DNA of 33,740 nucleotides from contig CAMDDX010000038.1 in NCBI GenBank assembly GCA_945893075.1, positions 1 to 33,740 of the forward strand, in the 5' to 3' direction. The notes beneath the pieces are model-generated. The model did not search any database. It was not told where the DNA came from and was given only the letters and a program-made list of their open reading frames with translations. The translations under genes were made by a program, and so were the position numbers. Each line of letters starts with the position of its first letter. The stretch's first letter is position 1. The DNA comes from Planctomyces sp. SH-PL62. Lineage in GTDB: Bacteria; Planctomycetota; Planctomycetia; Planctomycetales; Planctomycetaceae. This document shows positions 1 to 7,622 of the stretch, piece after piece.

Positions 1-188
1 ATTTGCAGATAACTTTCGGACGCCGCCGCCGGCCCGATGCAAAAGGCGTCATCCGCCAGCGACAGGTAATGCGCCCCGCGATCCCCCTCGCTAAACACGG
101 CCACGGTCTCGATGCCGAGTTCCTTGCACGCGCGGATGACTCGTAAGGCGATCTCGCCGCGATTGGCGATCAGGATGCGTTGAAACAT
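1..188 (-). CDS. accC: Biotin carboxylase of acetyl-CoA carboxylase, N-terminal part (cut by window edge)
   Basis: Only the first 62 codons lie in the window. The translation begins [20 protein letters not shown], the standard N-terminus of the biotin carboxylase ATP-grasp family, and continues with [19 protein letters not shown], also typical. AccC carboxylates the biotin of AccB with ATP and bicarbonate in the first step of fatty-acid synthesis. It lies directly downstream of accB on the same strand, the usual accB-accC order. The start is ATG at 186-188. The gap to accB (about 180 bases) holds a paired repeat. Family identity is nearly certain from the N-terminus; the rest of the gene is outside the window. 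Confidence 0.93.
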   Translation of the reverse strand, partial: MFQRILIANRGEIALRVIRACKELGIETVAVFSEGDRGAHYLSLADDAFCIGPAAASESYLQ

Positions 189-199
189 TTTCGTTCCCT

Positions 200-360
200 G
201 GAATGCTGCGGCTCGACGCAGCCCTCCATTCATTTGGAATCCAGATAATCAAACTTCACAAACCGCACGTTGCAGAGCTAACGCCCATCGTCGCGTCTCT
301 TCGACAGTTCGCGACCGTTCACACGAATGAATGGAGGGCTGCGTCGAGCCGCAGCACTCC
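200..360. repeat. Paired inverted hairpin element between accB and accC
   Basis: A 35-bp arm at 200-234 is the reverse complement of 326-360 with one mismatch, separated by 91 bases. Each arm also contains its own hairpin (CTGCG, loop GCTCGA, CGCAG). On the minus strand the right arm begins GGAG, one of the head tetranucleotides known from REP elements. It fills most of the accB-accC gap. No T-tract follows, so a simple intrinsic terminator is unlikely. Confidence 0.8.
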
Positions 361-367
361 AGGTCGG

Positions 368-880
368 TCACGGCTTCACTCGAAACAATGGCTGTCCGTA
401 CTCGACGGCGTCGCCGTTGTTGACCAGGACTTCGGTGATCGTGCCGGAGATCTCAGCGGGGATTTGGTTGAAGACTTTCATCGCCTCGATCACGCACACC
501 ACCGTGTCGGACTTCACCACCGAACCCACCTTCACGAAGGCCGCTTCGCCGGGCGAGGGAGCCGCGTAGAACGTGCCGACCGTCGGGCTTTTGATCGCCG
601 GACCGTCCACCGCAGCCGGGGCTGCCGCCGGTGTGTTCGGAGCCGCCGCCTGCGGCGCGGGCGTGTGATGAGCCTGCGGAGCCGGAGCGTAATTCGGCGG
701 CGGGGCATAACCGCCAGGAGCCATCATGTTGATGACCTCGGCCGGGCCGCGCCGGAGCACCCAGCGTTCGTCAGCTTTGCGAAGGTTCACTTCGGTGACG
801 CCGTGTGTTTCCATCATCTCGATGAGTTCGCGAACCCGGTCGAGATCGAACGAACCCGTCGATGGGGATTTGTCAGCCAT
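368..880 (-). CDS. accB: Biotin carboxyl carrier protein of acetyl-CoA carboxylase
   Basis: A 170-aa protein that carries the biotin carboxylated by AccC. The C-terminal biotinyl domain (about residues 95-170) has the EAMK motif with the biotinylated lysine at K135, followed by [11 protein letters not shown] and ending [10 protein letters not shown] Pro/Ala-rich linker covers residues about 55-95, and the N-terminal helix region ([13 protein letters not shown]) is typical of bacterial BCCP. A longer reading frame extends to 1012, but its extra 44 residues are translated repeat sequence. I chose the ATG at 878-880, which has GAGG upstream and begins [11 protein letters not shown]. It lies between pepP and accC, as in many bacteria (pepP-efp-accB-accC); efp is absent here. 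Confidence 0.95.
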   Translation of the reverse strand: MADKSPSTGSFDLDRVRELIEMMETHGVTEVNLRKADERWVLRRGPAEVINMMAPGGYAPPPNYAPAPQAHHTPAPQAAAPNTPAAAPAAVDGPAIKSPTVGTFYAAPSPGEAAFVKVGSVVKSDTVVCVIEAMKVFNQIPAEISGTITEVLVNNGDAVEYGQPLFRVKP

Positions 881-913
881 ACGCGGTTTGCCTCGTGGTT
901 TGATTGGCATTGT

Positions 914-1067
914 GTGGGAAATCCCAATTTCCAATGAATATCCAAGCTCCAAACCCAAAATCCCAATCTTAAAACCGGGGCTGTTCTGCAACGTCGGTTT
1001 CGTTTGATTCATTGGGATTTGGTCATTGGGAATTCCTTGGACATTGTGATTTGGACCTTGGTCATTT
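914..1067. repeat. Inverted pair of degenerate heptad (7-bp) repeats
   Basis: The pepP-accB gap is AT-richer than its surroundings. On the plus strand the left part (about 914-970) repeats units such as ATCCCAA and TTTCCAA every 7 bases. The right part (about 999-1067) carries the complementary style (TTGGGAT, TTGGTCA) on the same strand. The two parts can therefore pair imperfectly. Same architecture as the heptad arrays at 7516-7618, 8625-8820, 15424-15525 and 28034-28134. Confidence 0.6.
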
Positions 1068-1071
1068 CATC

Positions 1072-2175
1072 TCACTCAAGGTCTTTCGGTAACGATGACA
1101 GAACCTCATGGCCGTCGGACGTGACCAGCACGTCGTCTTCGATCCGCACTCCACCGAAGTCGGGAAGGTAAATCCCCGGTTCGACGGTCACGATGTTGCC
1201 GGGTTGCAGCTCCCCTTCGGCGACGCTGTTCATCCGGGGTTCCTCGTGAATGTGCAGTCCGATGCCGTGCCCTAACCCGTGTCCGAAGAAGTCGCCGTAG
1301 CCAGCCTCTTCGATCACCCTGCGGGCGGCCGAGTCCACGTCCTTGAGCTTGGCTCCGGGGTGAATCGCGGCGATGCCGGCAAGCTGAGCTTTGAGCACAA
1401 CTCCATGAAGTTCTTGAAGTTGGCCGGGGACGGTATCTGTGGCCAAAACACGGGTCAAGTCACTGCGATAACCGCTGGGCAAGGCCGCTCCCCAGTCCAC
1501 GAGCAGGAAGGTTGATTCACCAATTCGCCGGTCGCCGGATCGGTAGTGGGGCAAGGCCGAGCGGTCACCGACGGCAACGATCGGCTCGAACGCGGAGCGA
1601 TCCGCGCCGAGTCGCCGCATCGTGTGCTCCAACTCGTGAGCGACCTGCCGTTCGGTCAACTCGCCGGTGAGCGTCGCCTTCATTGCGACAAATGCTCGCT
1701 CGGCGATGCGGATGGCTAGGCGTGTCTCGGCGACCTCCTCGTCATCTTTGATCTGCCGCAGCTTCTCGACCGTCTCCGCCAGCGGCTTGATCTCGATGGT
1801 CTTGCCTGCATCCGTCTTCTCGATCGCTTCTTTGACCTTGCCGAGTTCATGCACAGTCAGAATGTGCGACTCAATCGCCAGCTTGCCCGGCCGAGCCTTC
1901 GCGATCACAGCCGCCAACTGGTCGTGAGGCTTCGTCTTCTGCGTCCGAATGTCGGCTTCCAGCCCCGGGCACTCTTCAACGATCTGCGTCTGATACCGGC
2001 TGTCCGAGATCAGCACTCGCACGCTCGGCCCAATCAGCAAGGCACTGCTGTCGCCGGAGAAGCCCGTGAGATAGCGGACGTTCGACACGCCGGTGACGAG
2101 CAGCGCATCGACCTCGGCCTCGCGGATCAGCGACAGCAATTTGTCTTGTCGAATTAGGAATCGTTCGGGTGGCAT
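1072..2175 (-). CDS. pepP: Xaa-Pro aminopeptidase (M24 metallopeptidase)
   Basis: A 367-aa cytoplasmic dinuclear-metal peptidase that removes an N-terminal residue preceding proline. The N-terminal creatinase-like domain spans about residues 8-140 (VSNVRYLTGFSGDSSALL). The pita-bread catalytic domain spans about 150-365. All five expected metal ligands are visible: D227 (LLVDWGAA), D239 (YRSDLTR), H303 (GLGHGIGLHIHEEP), E332 (VTVEPGIYLP) and E346 (GGVRIEDDV). The length is typical of the short bacterial YqhT-type enzyme. The start ATG at 2173-2175 follows AAGAGGG, a good ribosome-binding site. It is the first gene of the pepP-accB-accC string. Confidence 0.95.
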   Translation of the reverse strand: MPPERFLIRQDKLLSLIREAEVDALLVTGVSNVRYLTGFSGDSSALLIGPSVRVLISDSRYQTQIVEECPGLEADIRTQKTKPHDQLAAVIAKARPGKLAIESHILTVHELGKVKEAIEKTDAGKTIEIKPLAETVEKLRQIKDDEEVAETRLAIRIAERAFVAMKATLTGELTERQVAHELEHTMRRLGADRSAFEPIVAVGDRSALPHYRSGDRRIGESTFLLVDWGAALPSGYRSDLTRVLATDTVPGQLQELHGVVLKAQLAGIAAIHPGAKLKDVDSAARRVIEEAGYGDFFGHGLGHGIGLHIHEEPRMNSVAEGELQPGNIVTVEPGIYLPDFGGVRIEDDVLVTSDGHEVLSSLPKDLE

Positions 2176-2196
2176 GACATCCCTCTTGGCTCAGGG

Positions 2197-2258
2197 GTCA
2201 GGCACTTCGGAATTTCGGAATTGGCCGAGGCCAATTCCGAAATTCCGAAGTGCCTGAC
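2197..2258. repeat. Perfect 30-bp palindrome with 2-nt loop
   Basis: Bases 2197-2226 are the exact reverse complement of 2229-2258, separated only by GA. It lies between the halogenase-like gene and pepP. There is no T-tract. The arms contain an 8-bp direct repeat (TTCGGAAT twice). Confidence 0.9.
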
Positions 2259-2294
2259 CTCGGTTGGTATCTATGAGCACGCACTCGTGTTCCC

Positions 2295-3611
2295 TTACGG
2301 TCGCGGCCCTTCCGGCAGAAACAGTTCGTTGACCTTTGTCGCCGCGACTTCGGCCGGCGTCCCAGCATCCCAAGCGTTCGGAGTGTGTTTGCCCTCGGCG
2401 TACAACGATTCCATCGGTTCCCAAACCACATCGACTTTGTCCGTGAACAGGTCGCCGATCAGCAAGTCGGTGACTTTGCCTTTCAGGTGCGGATAGTTCT
2501 TCACGAAATTGCCGAAGCTGAAACCATCGTAGTACTCGCAGACCAAGCGACGCATCCGGTCGATGCCTTGATTGAGCACCGTCGACCACTTGCCGAGTTG
2601 GCCCGCCGACACGTCGCCGGACTGCAATCCCTCGACAATCGCATCCGCCGCCATCTCGCCGGACTTCAAGGCCAACAGCACGCCCGATGAATACAGCGGG
2701 TCGAGAAACCCGAACGCATCGCCGATCGTCACCCAACCGTCACCAGCAGCCTGCGTCGAGCGATACGAATAGTCCTTGGTCGCAAAGTAACCAGTCACGC
2801 GCTGCGCGTTGGCGATCCGTTCCTGGACCGCCGGGCACTTCGCAACTTCCTCGTGATAAGTCTGTTCGTGAGTCCCACGTCCCTTGAAGAGGTAGTCAAA
2901 TGGCCCGACGACCCCCAAGCTGAGCCGGTTGTCGTGCAGCGGGATGTTCCAAAACCAACCTTGCTTGTTCGGCGTTTGAATGACGATGGTCGCACCCTCG
3001 TCGCGGCCGACGTCGCGATACGCCCCTTCCCAATACGTCCAGATCGCTCCTTTGTTGAGCACCGGATCCCAGACGCGCAGTTTGAACTTGTTCTGCAACA
3101 GCCCGCTCTGCCCGCTGGCATCGACGACGACCTTCGCCCGGACCTCACACTGAGTCCCATCCGCCTCTTGAATCTTCACACCGACCGCGCGGTCTCCCTC
3201 GAAGATCACGTCGAGCACGCGCACGCCTTCATGAGCTTCGACGCCATGCTCGCGAGCGTTGTTGAGCATCATCAAATCGAACTCGCTACGGACCACCTGC
3301 CACGTCTGCGAGCACTCATGCGGCTTGTTGTCCCAAAAATAAAACGGAGCCGACAGCTTCCCCGCCGCATTCACGAACTGCACGCTGTGCTTATGCACGA
3401 ACCGACTGGCCCGCATCTTCGGCAGCATGTTGAGCCGTTCGAGCACCCAATACGTCTCCGGGATCAACGACTCGCCGATGTGAAACCGAGGAAACTTCTC
3501 ACGCTCAAAGAGCAGCACGCGATGGCCCTTCTGAGCAATCAACGTCGAAGCCGTCGAACCCGCCGGCCCACCGCCAATCACAACCACATCGGTTTCCCGA
3601 ACACTCACCAT
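2295..3611 (-). CDS. FAD-dependent halogenase-like oxidoreductase
   Basis: A 438-aa flavoprotein of the tryptophan-halogenase/geranylgeranyl-reductase superfamily. The N-terminal dinucleotide fold has VVVIGGGPAGSTAS (GxGxxG at about residues 13-18), followed by FEREKFPRFHIGESLIP. WFWNIP at 219-224 matches the WxWxIP motif of flavin-dependent halogenases. The second FAD motif is GDAFGFLDPLYSSGV at about 298-312. The substrate is unknown, and members of this superfamily also catalyse non-halogenating reactions. The ATG at 3609-3611 is preceded by GGGAGG eight bases upstream. A start nine codons further upstream would lie inside a repeat element and is rejected. No biosynthetic cluster is visible nearby. 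Confidence 0.85.
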   Translation of the reverse strand: MVSVRETDVVVIGGGPAGSTASTLIAQKGHRVLLFEREKFPRFHIGESLIPETYWVLERLNMLPKMRASRFVHKHSVQFVNAAGKLSAPFYFWDNKPHECSQTWQVVRSEFDLMMLNNAREHGVEAHEGVRVLDVIFEGDRAVGVKIQEADGTQCEVRAKVVVDASGQSGLLQNKFKLRVWDPVLNKGAIWTYWEGAYRDVGRDEGATIVIQTPNKQGWFWNIPLHDNRLSLGVVGPFDYLFKGRGTHEQTYHEEVAKCPAVQERIANAQRVTGYFATKDYSYRSTQAAGDGWVTIGDAFGFLDPLYSSGVLLALKSGEMAADAIVEGLQSGDVSAGQLGKWSTVLNQGIDRMRRLVCEYYDGFSFGNFVKNYPHLKGKVTDLLIGDLFTDKVDVVWEPMESLYAEGKHTPNAWDAGTPAEVAATKVNELFLPEGPRP

Positions 3612-3625
3612 CTCAACTGCCTCCC

Positions 3626-3716
3626 GTAGGTTGGGCATTCCTGCCCGACCAACTCGTCACCAACGTTGCGAGCCTGAGCACGCCAACTCGTAGTGACCCG
3701 ATTTATCGGGTCGAGC
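3626..3716. repeat. Two GTAG-headed hairpin units upstream of the halogenase-like gene
   Basis: Unit one (about 3626-3650) is GTAG followed by GTTGGGCA, loop TTCC, TGCCCGAC. Unit two (about 3690-3712) is GTAG then a T and the perfect stem GACCCGAT, loop TT, ATCGGGTC. A GTAG foot followed by a short palindrome is the known layout of REP elements. The two units have different stem sequences. Confidence 0.65.
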
Positions 3717-3735
3717 ACGTCCAACGGCAACCGAC

Positions 3736-5355
3736 TCAATACCACTGATAGGCGTACTTCTTAAACCGCTCCCACGCTTCCTCAAGTTTGACGGGACCAG
3801 AGTACGGCTTTATCCGATCGCGATCGTTGTTCAATTCGCGAAGCAACGCTTCCTCGGCGAATTGAATCGCCGTGAGTTGCTCCCAGTTTGAGAACGCATT
3901 TCCCTTCCGCTGATCCTCGGCTGCCATCGTGCTCTCGCGCCGAGCCAGCAGCGCCTTCACTCCTTCGCGAATGGTTTCATCCCGGCACTCCATGAGCGGG
4001 AACAATTCGCGAACGCCCTCGGCGTCGATCGGATGCACGCTGATCTGCACCGACGGAGCCGGATCGCCCGCCAGAATGCGCGACACGTTGTAGCGCATCA
4101 CGATTATGTCGACGGGAGTCAGCGCGTACAAGTAAAACGCCGCCGCCAAAGCCCACAGGTCGGCTCGGAACAGCCACACGAAATCCCGCTGCTTAGCGAT
4201 CTTCCAGACCGCCAAGCCAAAGCCAACGACAACCGCCGTCATGCCGTAGAAGCCGACCATCCGCATGCGCGTCATGCCATTGAAGCCGATGTAGATACAC
4301 AATCGGTGATAGACCGCCATCGCCAGCAAGAGATTGAGCACCGACCAAATCCACGCCAGCCGTTTCAGTTTCGGCAGCCGCTCGTCGTTCAAGACATCGC
4401 CGCGAAAGATCAATGACAGCATCACCGTCGCCAACCCAAGTGCGAACGTCAGCCAAGCCGCGCCCTCGTGAGCGTACCCGGAATAATGAAAGCCTTTTGG
4501 AAACTCGCGGAACCACAGTGATTGAAACTCGAAAACTAAATACGCGGCGAACAGTCCAATCACCGTCAGCAGCGTGTTGCGATACGCGGAATACAACGGG
4601 GCCGACCCAGACGTCGTCGTGGCCGCGGTCCGACTCGGCGCGAGCGGTCCCACGGCTGGCTCGGCAGGCGTCGGCCGCAGCAGGCCGACGAAGAACCAAG
4701 CGGTCGCGACCCAAAACGCGACTTCCAAGAACGAGAAGTGAATCAGCCAATCGTTGATAACCGTCAGCCAACGCCCAAACCGCTGCGAGAACGACGAGAC
4801 CAAATCCGGATTCGCCAGCACGAACAGCGATCCGAACAAACCGAACGCCGCCAACGGCATCATCACCGACATCGCCGACGAATGTTTGAGCGGCCGCAAG
4901 TCGCCGTGGGCCGAGCGACCGTAATGCCCCAACCCGCGAGCCCCCGCCGCCACGGTCTGCCCCGCGAATGCGAGCACTGCCATCACAAACGGCGTGCGAT
5001 TCGCCAACGTCATCGCGAACGCGACCACACCCGCGAATCCACAGCACACCGCCAGGCTCGAACCACACCACACCAACCGCGCGGCCAAGGCCCACAACAG
5101 CAGCGCGATGAACCAACCAACTCGCTGGCGCTGTTGACTGAGCGAACCAAGAGCCAACAAAACCGGAGCGACCACGAAGAACAGCGCATATCCGGCGAAG
5201 CCCTGCCCGCGATAGATCGTCGAATCGCTGAGCACCACCAACCACGACACGGCCAGCAATTCGCGGCCGCGCACCGACGGGGGTTCGGGATTGAGCGACC
5301 TCCAGTAATCGAGCACCGGAAGCTCAGCGTTCTCCGGCTCTGTCACAGTCGCCAT
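3736..5355 (-). CDS. Multi-spanning membrane protein, DUF4153/DUF4173-like
   Basis: A 539-aa integral membrane protein with about ten hydrophobic helices between residues roughly 35 and 410, then a cytoplasmic tail of about 110 residues rich in charged and aromatic amino acids (ends FKKYAYQWY). The segments SGYAHEGAAWLTFALGL and YIGFNGMTRMRMVGFYG resemble the conserved core of the DUF4153/DUF4173 family, whose function is unknown. The start ATG at 5353-5355 has a strong GGGAGG ribosome-binding site. A longer frame reaching 5421 runs through a repeat and is rejected. It follows the dead protease gene on the same strand, separated by a paired repeat. No catalytic motif was recognised. Confidence 0.7.
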   Translation of the reverse strand: MATVTEPENAELPVLDYWRSLNPEPPSVRGRELLAVSWLVVLSDSTIYRGQGFAGYALFFVVAPVLLALGSLSQQRQRVGWFIALLLWALAARLVWCGSSLAVCCGFAGVVAFAMTLANRTPFVMAVLAFAGQTVAAGARGLGHYGRSAHGDLRPLKHSSAMSVMMPLAAFGLFGSLFVLANPDLVSSFSQRFGRWLTVINDWLIHFSFLEVAFWVATAWFFVGLLRPTPAEPAVGPLAPSRTAATTTSGSAPLYSAYRNTLLTVIGLFAAYLVFEFQSLWFREFPKGFHYSGYAHEGAAWLTFALGLATVMLSLIFRGDVLNDERLPKLKRLAWIWSVLNLLLAMAVYHRLCIYIGFNGMTRMRMVGFYGMTAVVVGFGLAVWKIAKQRDFVWLFRADLWALAAAFYLYALTPVDIIVMRYNVSRILAGDPAPSVQISVHPIDAEGVRELFPLMECRDETIREGVKALLARRESTMAAEDQRKGNAFSNWEQLTAIQFAEEALLRELNNDRDRIKPYSGPVKLEEAWERFKKYAYQWY

Positions 5356-5366
5356 GAATTCCTCCC

Positions 5367-5466
5367 TGTAGGTCAGCCTTTCCAGGCTGACCCGAACGCT
5401 CCAACAAACTCCATTCGTCAACAGCGTCGTCCGCTCATCGGGTCAGCCTGGAAAGGCTGACCTACA
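5367..5466. repeat. GTAG-headed hairpin pair (REP/BIME-like) supplying a stop codon
   Basis: The 27-bp arm 5367-5393 is the exact reverse complement of 5440-5466. Each arm folds as a hairpin (stem GTCAGCC / GGCTGAC, loop TTTCCA) and starts TGTAGG when read inward from the outside, so the GTAG heads face outward. On the minus strand the right arm's TAG (5462-5464) is the stop codon of the preceding protease-like gene. Confidence 0.85.
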
Positions 5467-7492
5467 GCCGATCGAGCGAGTCGATCCAGCGAGCCATCGC
5501 ATCCACTCCGTCGGCGTTCGGATACCGATGCTCCAAGTCGGGCAGGCTCGTGAAGTTCGCCGGGTACTTGAGCTGGCGCAGGCTATTGGCATTGCGATCG
5601 AGAAAAGCGTGAGCCGGGTCTTTCGAGCCGCAGATCAACTGGAATTGCAACCGATACTCCGGCAAGTTCTCCGGCGGACGCTCCGTGATCAGCGACGCGG
5701 CGAGGATCAAGCCGCGAAAGACATCGCGATGCTTGAACGCCAGATGCGTCGCGAACGGGCCGCTCTTGTCGTACCCATGCAGCACGACTCGTCCGGCGTC
5801 GATCGAATACTTCTTTTGAAATGAGACGACCATCTCGTGGACGAACTCAGCCTCGTTCGCTTGCCAACCCGCACCGACGTTCGCCGCCTTCAGGCCCAAC
5901 AGAATGATCCCACGACGTTCCGCCTCAAGCTTCCACGAGTCGAATATCGTCGCCTCCAGCGTGTCGCCCGGCGGATGCAGCCAAGCCAGCAACGAGTATC
6001 CATACGCCGGGTTGTAGCTCTCCGGCACGAACGCCCACCAAGCGTTCTTGCTGTCAGCGACTTCTTCGCCGAAGCGCCCCGTGCGCGGCTTGTCCGAGCC
6101 TTCCGCTTTCTTGTCTCCGTCCGCTTCCACCTTGCCGTCCGGCTTCTTCGGTTCGACCTCGATGGCCGCTTCAATCGGTGACGTCGGCAACTCTTTCGGC
6201 ACATCGGCCGGATAACCAGCAAGTGTCGCTTCCAGCGTTTGCTCCTTGCCTTCGCGGCGCACGACGACAGCCGCTTTCTCCGTCGGGCGAACTCGACTGA
6301 CTTGATCGATCAACTGCGCGGCCGACGTAATCGCCTGATCGCGAAACTTCACGATCCGATCGCGCGGCTTGAGTCCCAGCTTCGCGGCCGGGCTATCGGG
6401 ATAGACCCAACGCACTCCGACGCCTTCGGCACCACCAGCCAACTTCTCTCTCGTCGGCAAGACTCCCAGGAAGCCTGCTTCAAACGGCGGCAATTCACCG
6501 ACCAGCGTCAGGTCTGCTTGCTTCGTCTCGTTGCCCCGTTTGATCGTGATTGCCAGTTTCTCTCCCTCGATCTTGCCTCCGAGCACATGCTTCACCTGCG
6601 CCGGCCGCGTCACCTTGTGGCCATCGAGTTCCAGAATCTGATCGCCATCCTTGAACCCCGCGCGATACATCGGCGAGTCGTAACGAACGCGGTCGATCTT
6701 CGTGTCACCCCCGAACATGTCGGTCGAAGCGAACGTGAATTCCGCCAGTCCCGCTCGCAGATCTTTGCCTTGCTTCAATCGGTCAAGCGTCGCCAACACA
6801 TCGGTCAGCGGAATCGCGAAGCCGATGCCTGAGTCGTACCACTCGACACCCGCGACCGTTGAATTGTCCTGAGGCGACAGCGGCACCAGCACGCCGAGCA
6901 CCGTGCCATCGACATCCACCAGCACGCCACCGTAATTCACCGGCGAGACCTTCGCGTCGGTCTGAATCGCTTTGCCCCAAACTCGATTCACCGCGCTGAC
7001 GATCCCGACCGACACGTTCGGCGCATTCGCATCCAGCGCCCGGCCAACCGCGATCGCCCACTGCCCGACTTTGATCGACTCCTTCGCCGCCGCGCGAGCC
7101 GGAACTAATCCATCCGCCTCGACCTTCAACAGAGTCAGACTGCGCACCGTGTCATTGGCGATGACCTTCGCCGTCATCCGCCGCCCATCGGTGGTCGTCA
7201 CCAGGATCGACGCCGGCTTCGACAGAAAGTTGAACGAACTGGAGATCACATACCCATCCGCCGACAACACCAACCCCGTCGTCGGCCCGTTCCCCAGCAA
7301 AAAGTTCTGCACCTGATCGAGACCGCCAACGGTCTCAATCCGCACTAGCGACGGCGCGACCTGCGATACCGCTCGCTTGAAAGCCTGCTCTTCAGCCTCT
7401 TCCAACTCGCGCGTCGGTGCCTGCCAGGCAAAAGCCGATGTGCTCGCAAAGCACGACAGGATGAGCAACATCAGCGAAGCATTTTTCATCAT
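5462..7492 (-). CDS. Exported HtrA-like pseudoprotease with two PDZ domains and C-terminal alpha/beta-hydrolase-like domain
   Basis: A 676-aa protein with a signal peptide (MMKNASLMLLILSCFASTSAFA, cleavage about residue 22). A trypsin-like domain of the HtrA fold covers about 35-240, but all three catalytic positions are lost. The TNxHV histidine site reads ISSSFNF (85-89). The aspartate before LAVLK is S118 (RSLTLLKV). The NSGG serine is Y187 (VNYGGV). Two PDZ domains follow (about 250-332 and 338-426), then an acidic/lysine linker (445-480). The C-terminal domain (485-676) looks like an esterase/dienelactone-hydrolase fold, but its nucleophile elbow reads HGYDKSG rather than GxSxG. I infer a binding or scaffold protein in the periplasm, not a protease. 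Part of a tandem with two more protease-like genes. Confidence 0.8.
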   Translation of the reverse strand: MMKNASLMLLILSCFASTSAFAWQAPTRELEEAEEQAFKRAVSQVAPSLVRIETVGGLDQVQNFLLGNGPTTGLVLSADGYVISSSFNFLSKPASILVTTTDGRRMTAKVIANDTVRSLTLLKVEADGLVPARAAAKESIKVGQWAIAVGRALDANAPNVSVGIVSAVNRVWGKAIQTDAKVSPVNYGGVLVDVDGTVLGVLVPLSPQDNSTVAGVEWYDSGIGFAIPLTDVLATLDRLKQGKDLRAGLAEFTFASTDMFGGDTKIDRVRYDSPMYRAGFKDGDQILELDGHKVTRPAQVKHVLGGKIEGEKLAITIKRGNETKQADLTLVGELPPFEAGFLGVLPTREKLAGGAEGVGVRWVYPDSPAAKLGLKPRDRIVKFRDQAITSAAQLIDQVSRVRPTEKAAVVVRREGKEQTLEATLAGYPADVPKELPTSPIEAAIEVEPKKPDGKVEADGDKKAEGSDKPRTGRFGEEVADSKNAWWAFVPESYNPAYGYSLLAWLHPPGDTLEATIFDSWKLEAERRGIILLGLKAANVGAGWQANEAEFVHEMVVSFQKKYSIDAGRVVLHGYDKSGPFATHLAFKHRDVFRGLILAASLITERPPENLPEYRLQFQLICGSKDPAHAFLDRNANSLRQLKYPANFTSLPDLEHRYPNADGVDAMARWIDSLDRL

Positions 7493-7515
7493 GAGTCACC
7501 TCGGCCATTCTGTCT

Positions 7516-7618
7516 GGCTGATGGCTGATGGCTGATGGCTGATGGCCGTTATCCCAACCTCTTCGTCAGATCGAGTATGAGATAACAGCCATCAGCCATC
7601 AGCCATCAGCCATCAGCC
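7516..7618. repeat. Inverted pair of TGATGGC heptad arrays
   Basis: Four-plus copies of the 7-mer CTGATGG at 7516-7546 face the exact complement (CCATCAG) at 7588-7618. Including flanks, 7516-7553 pairs with 7581-7618 over 38 bp with one mismatch, around a 27-base spacer. The element fills the gap between the two pseudoprotease genes and would form a very long hairpin in the mRNA. Confidence 0.9.
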
Positions 7619-7622
7619 GGAC

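Noticed and set aside
368-1012. Longer AccB starting at 1012
   Set aside because: The added N-terminus is translated heptad repeat; the MADKSP start has a ribosome-binding site and normal BCCP length.
7516-7618. CRISPR-like array
   Set aside because: The repeats are contiguous 7-mers with no unique spacers, in inverted halves, and no cas genes are present.
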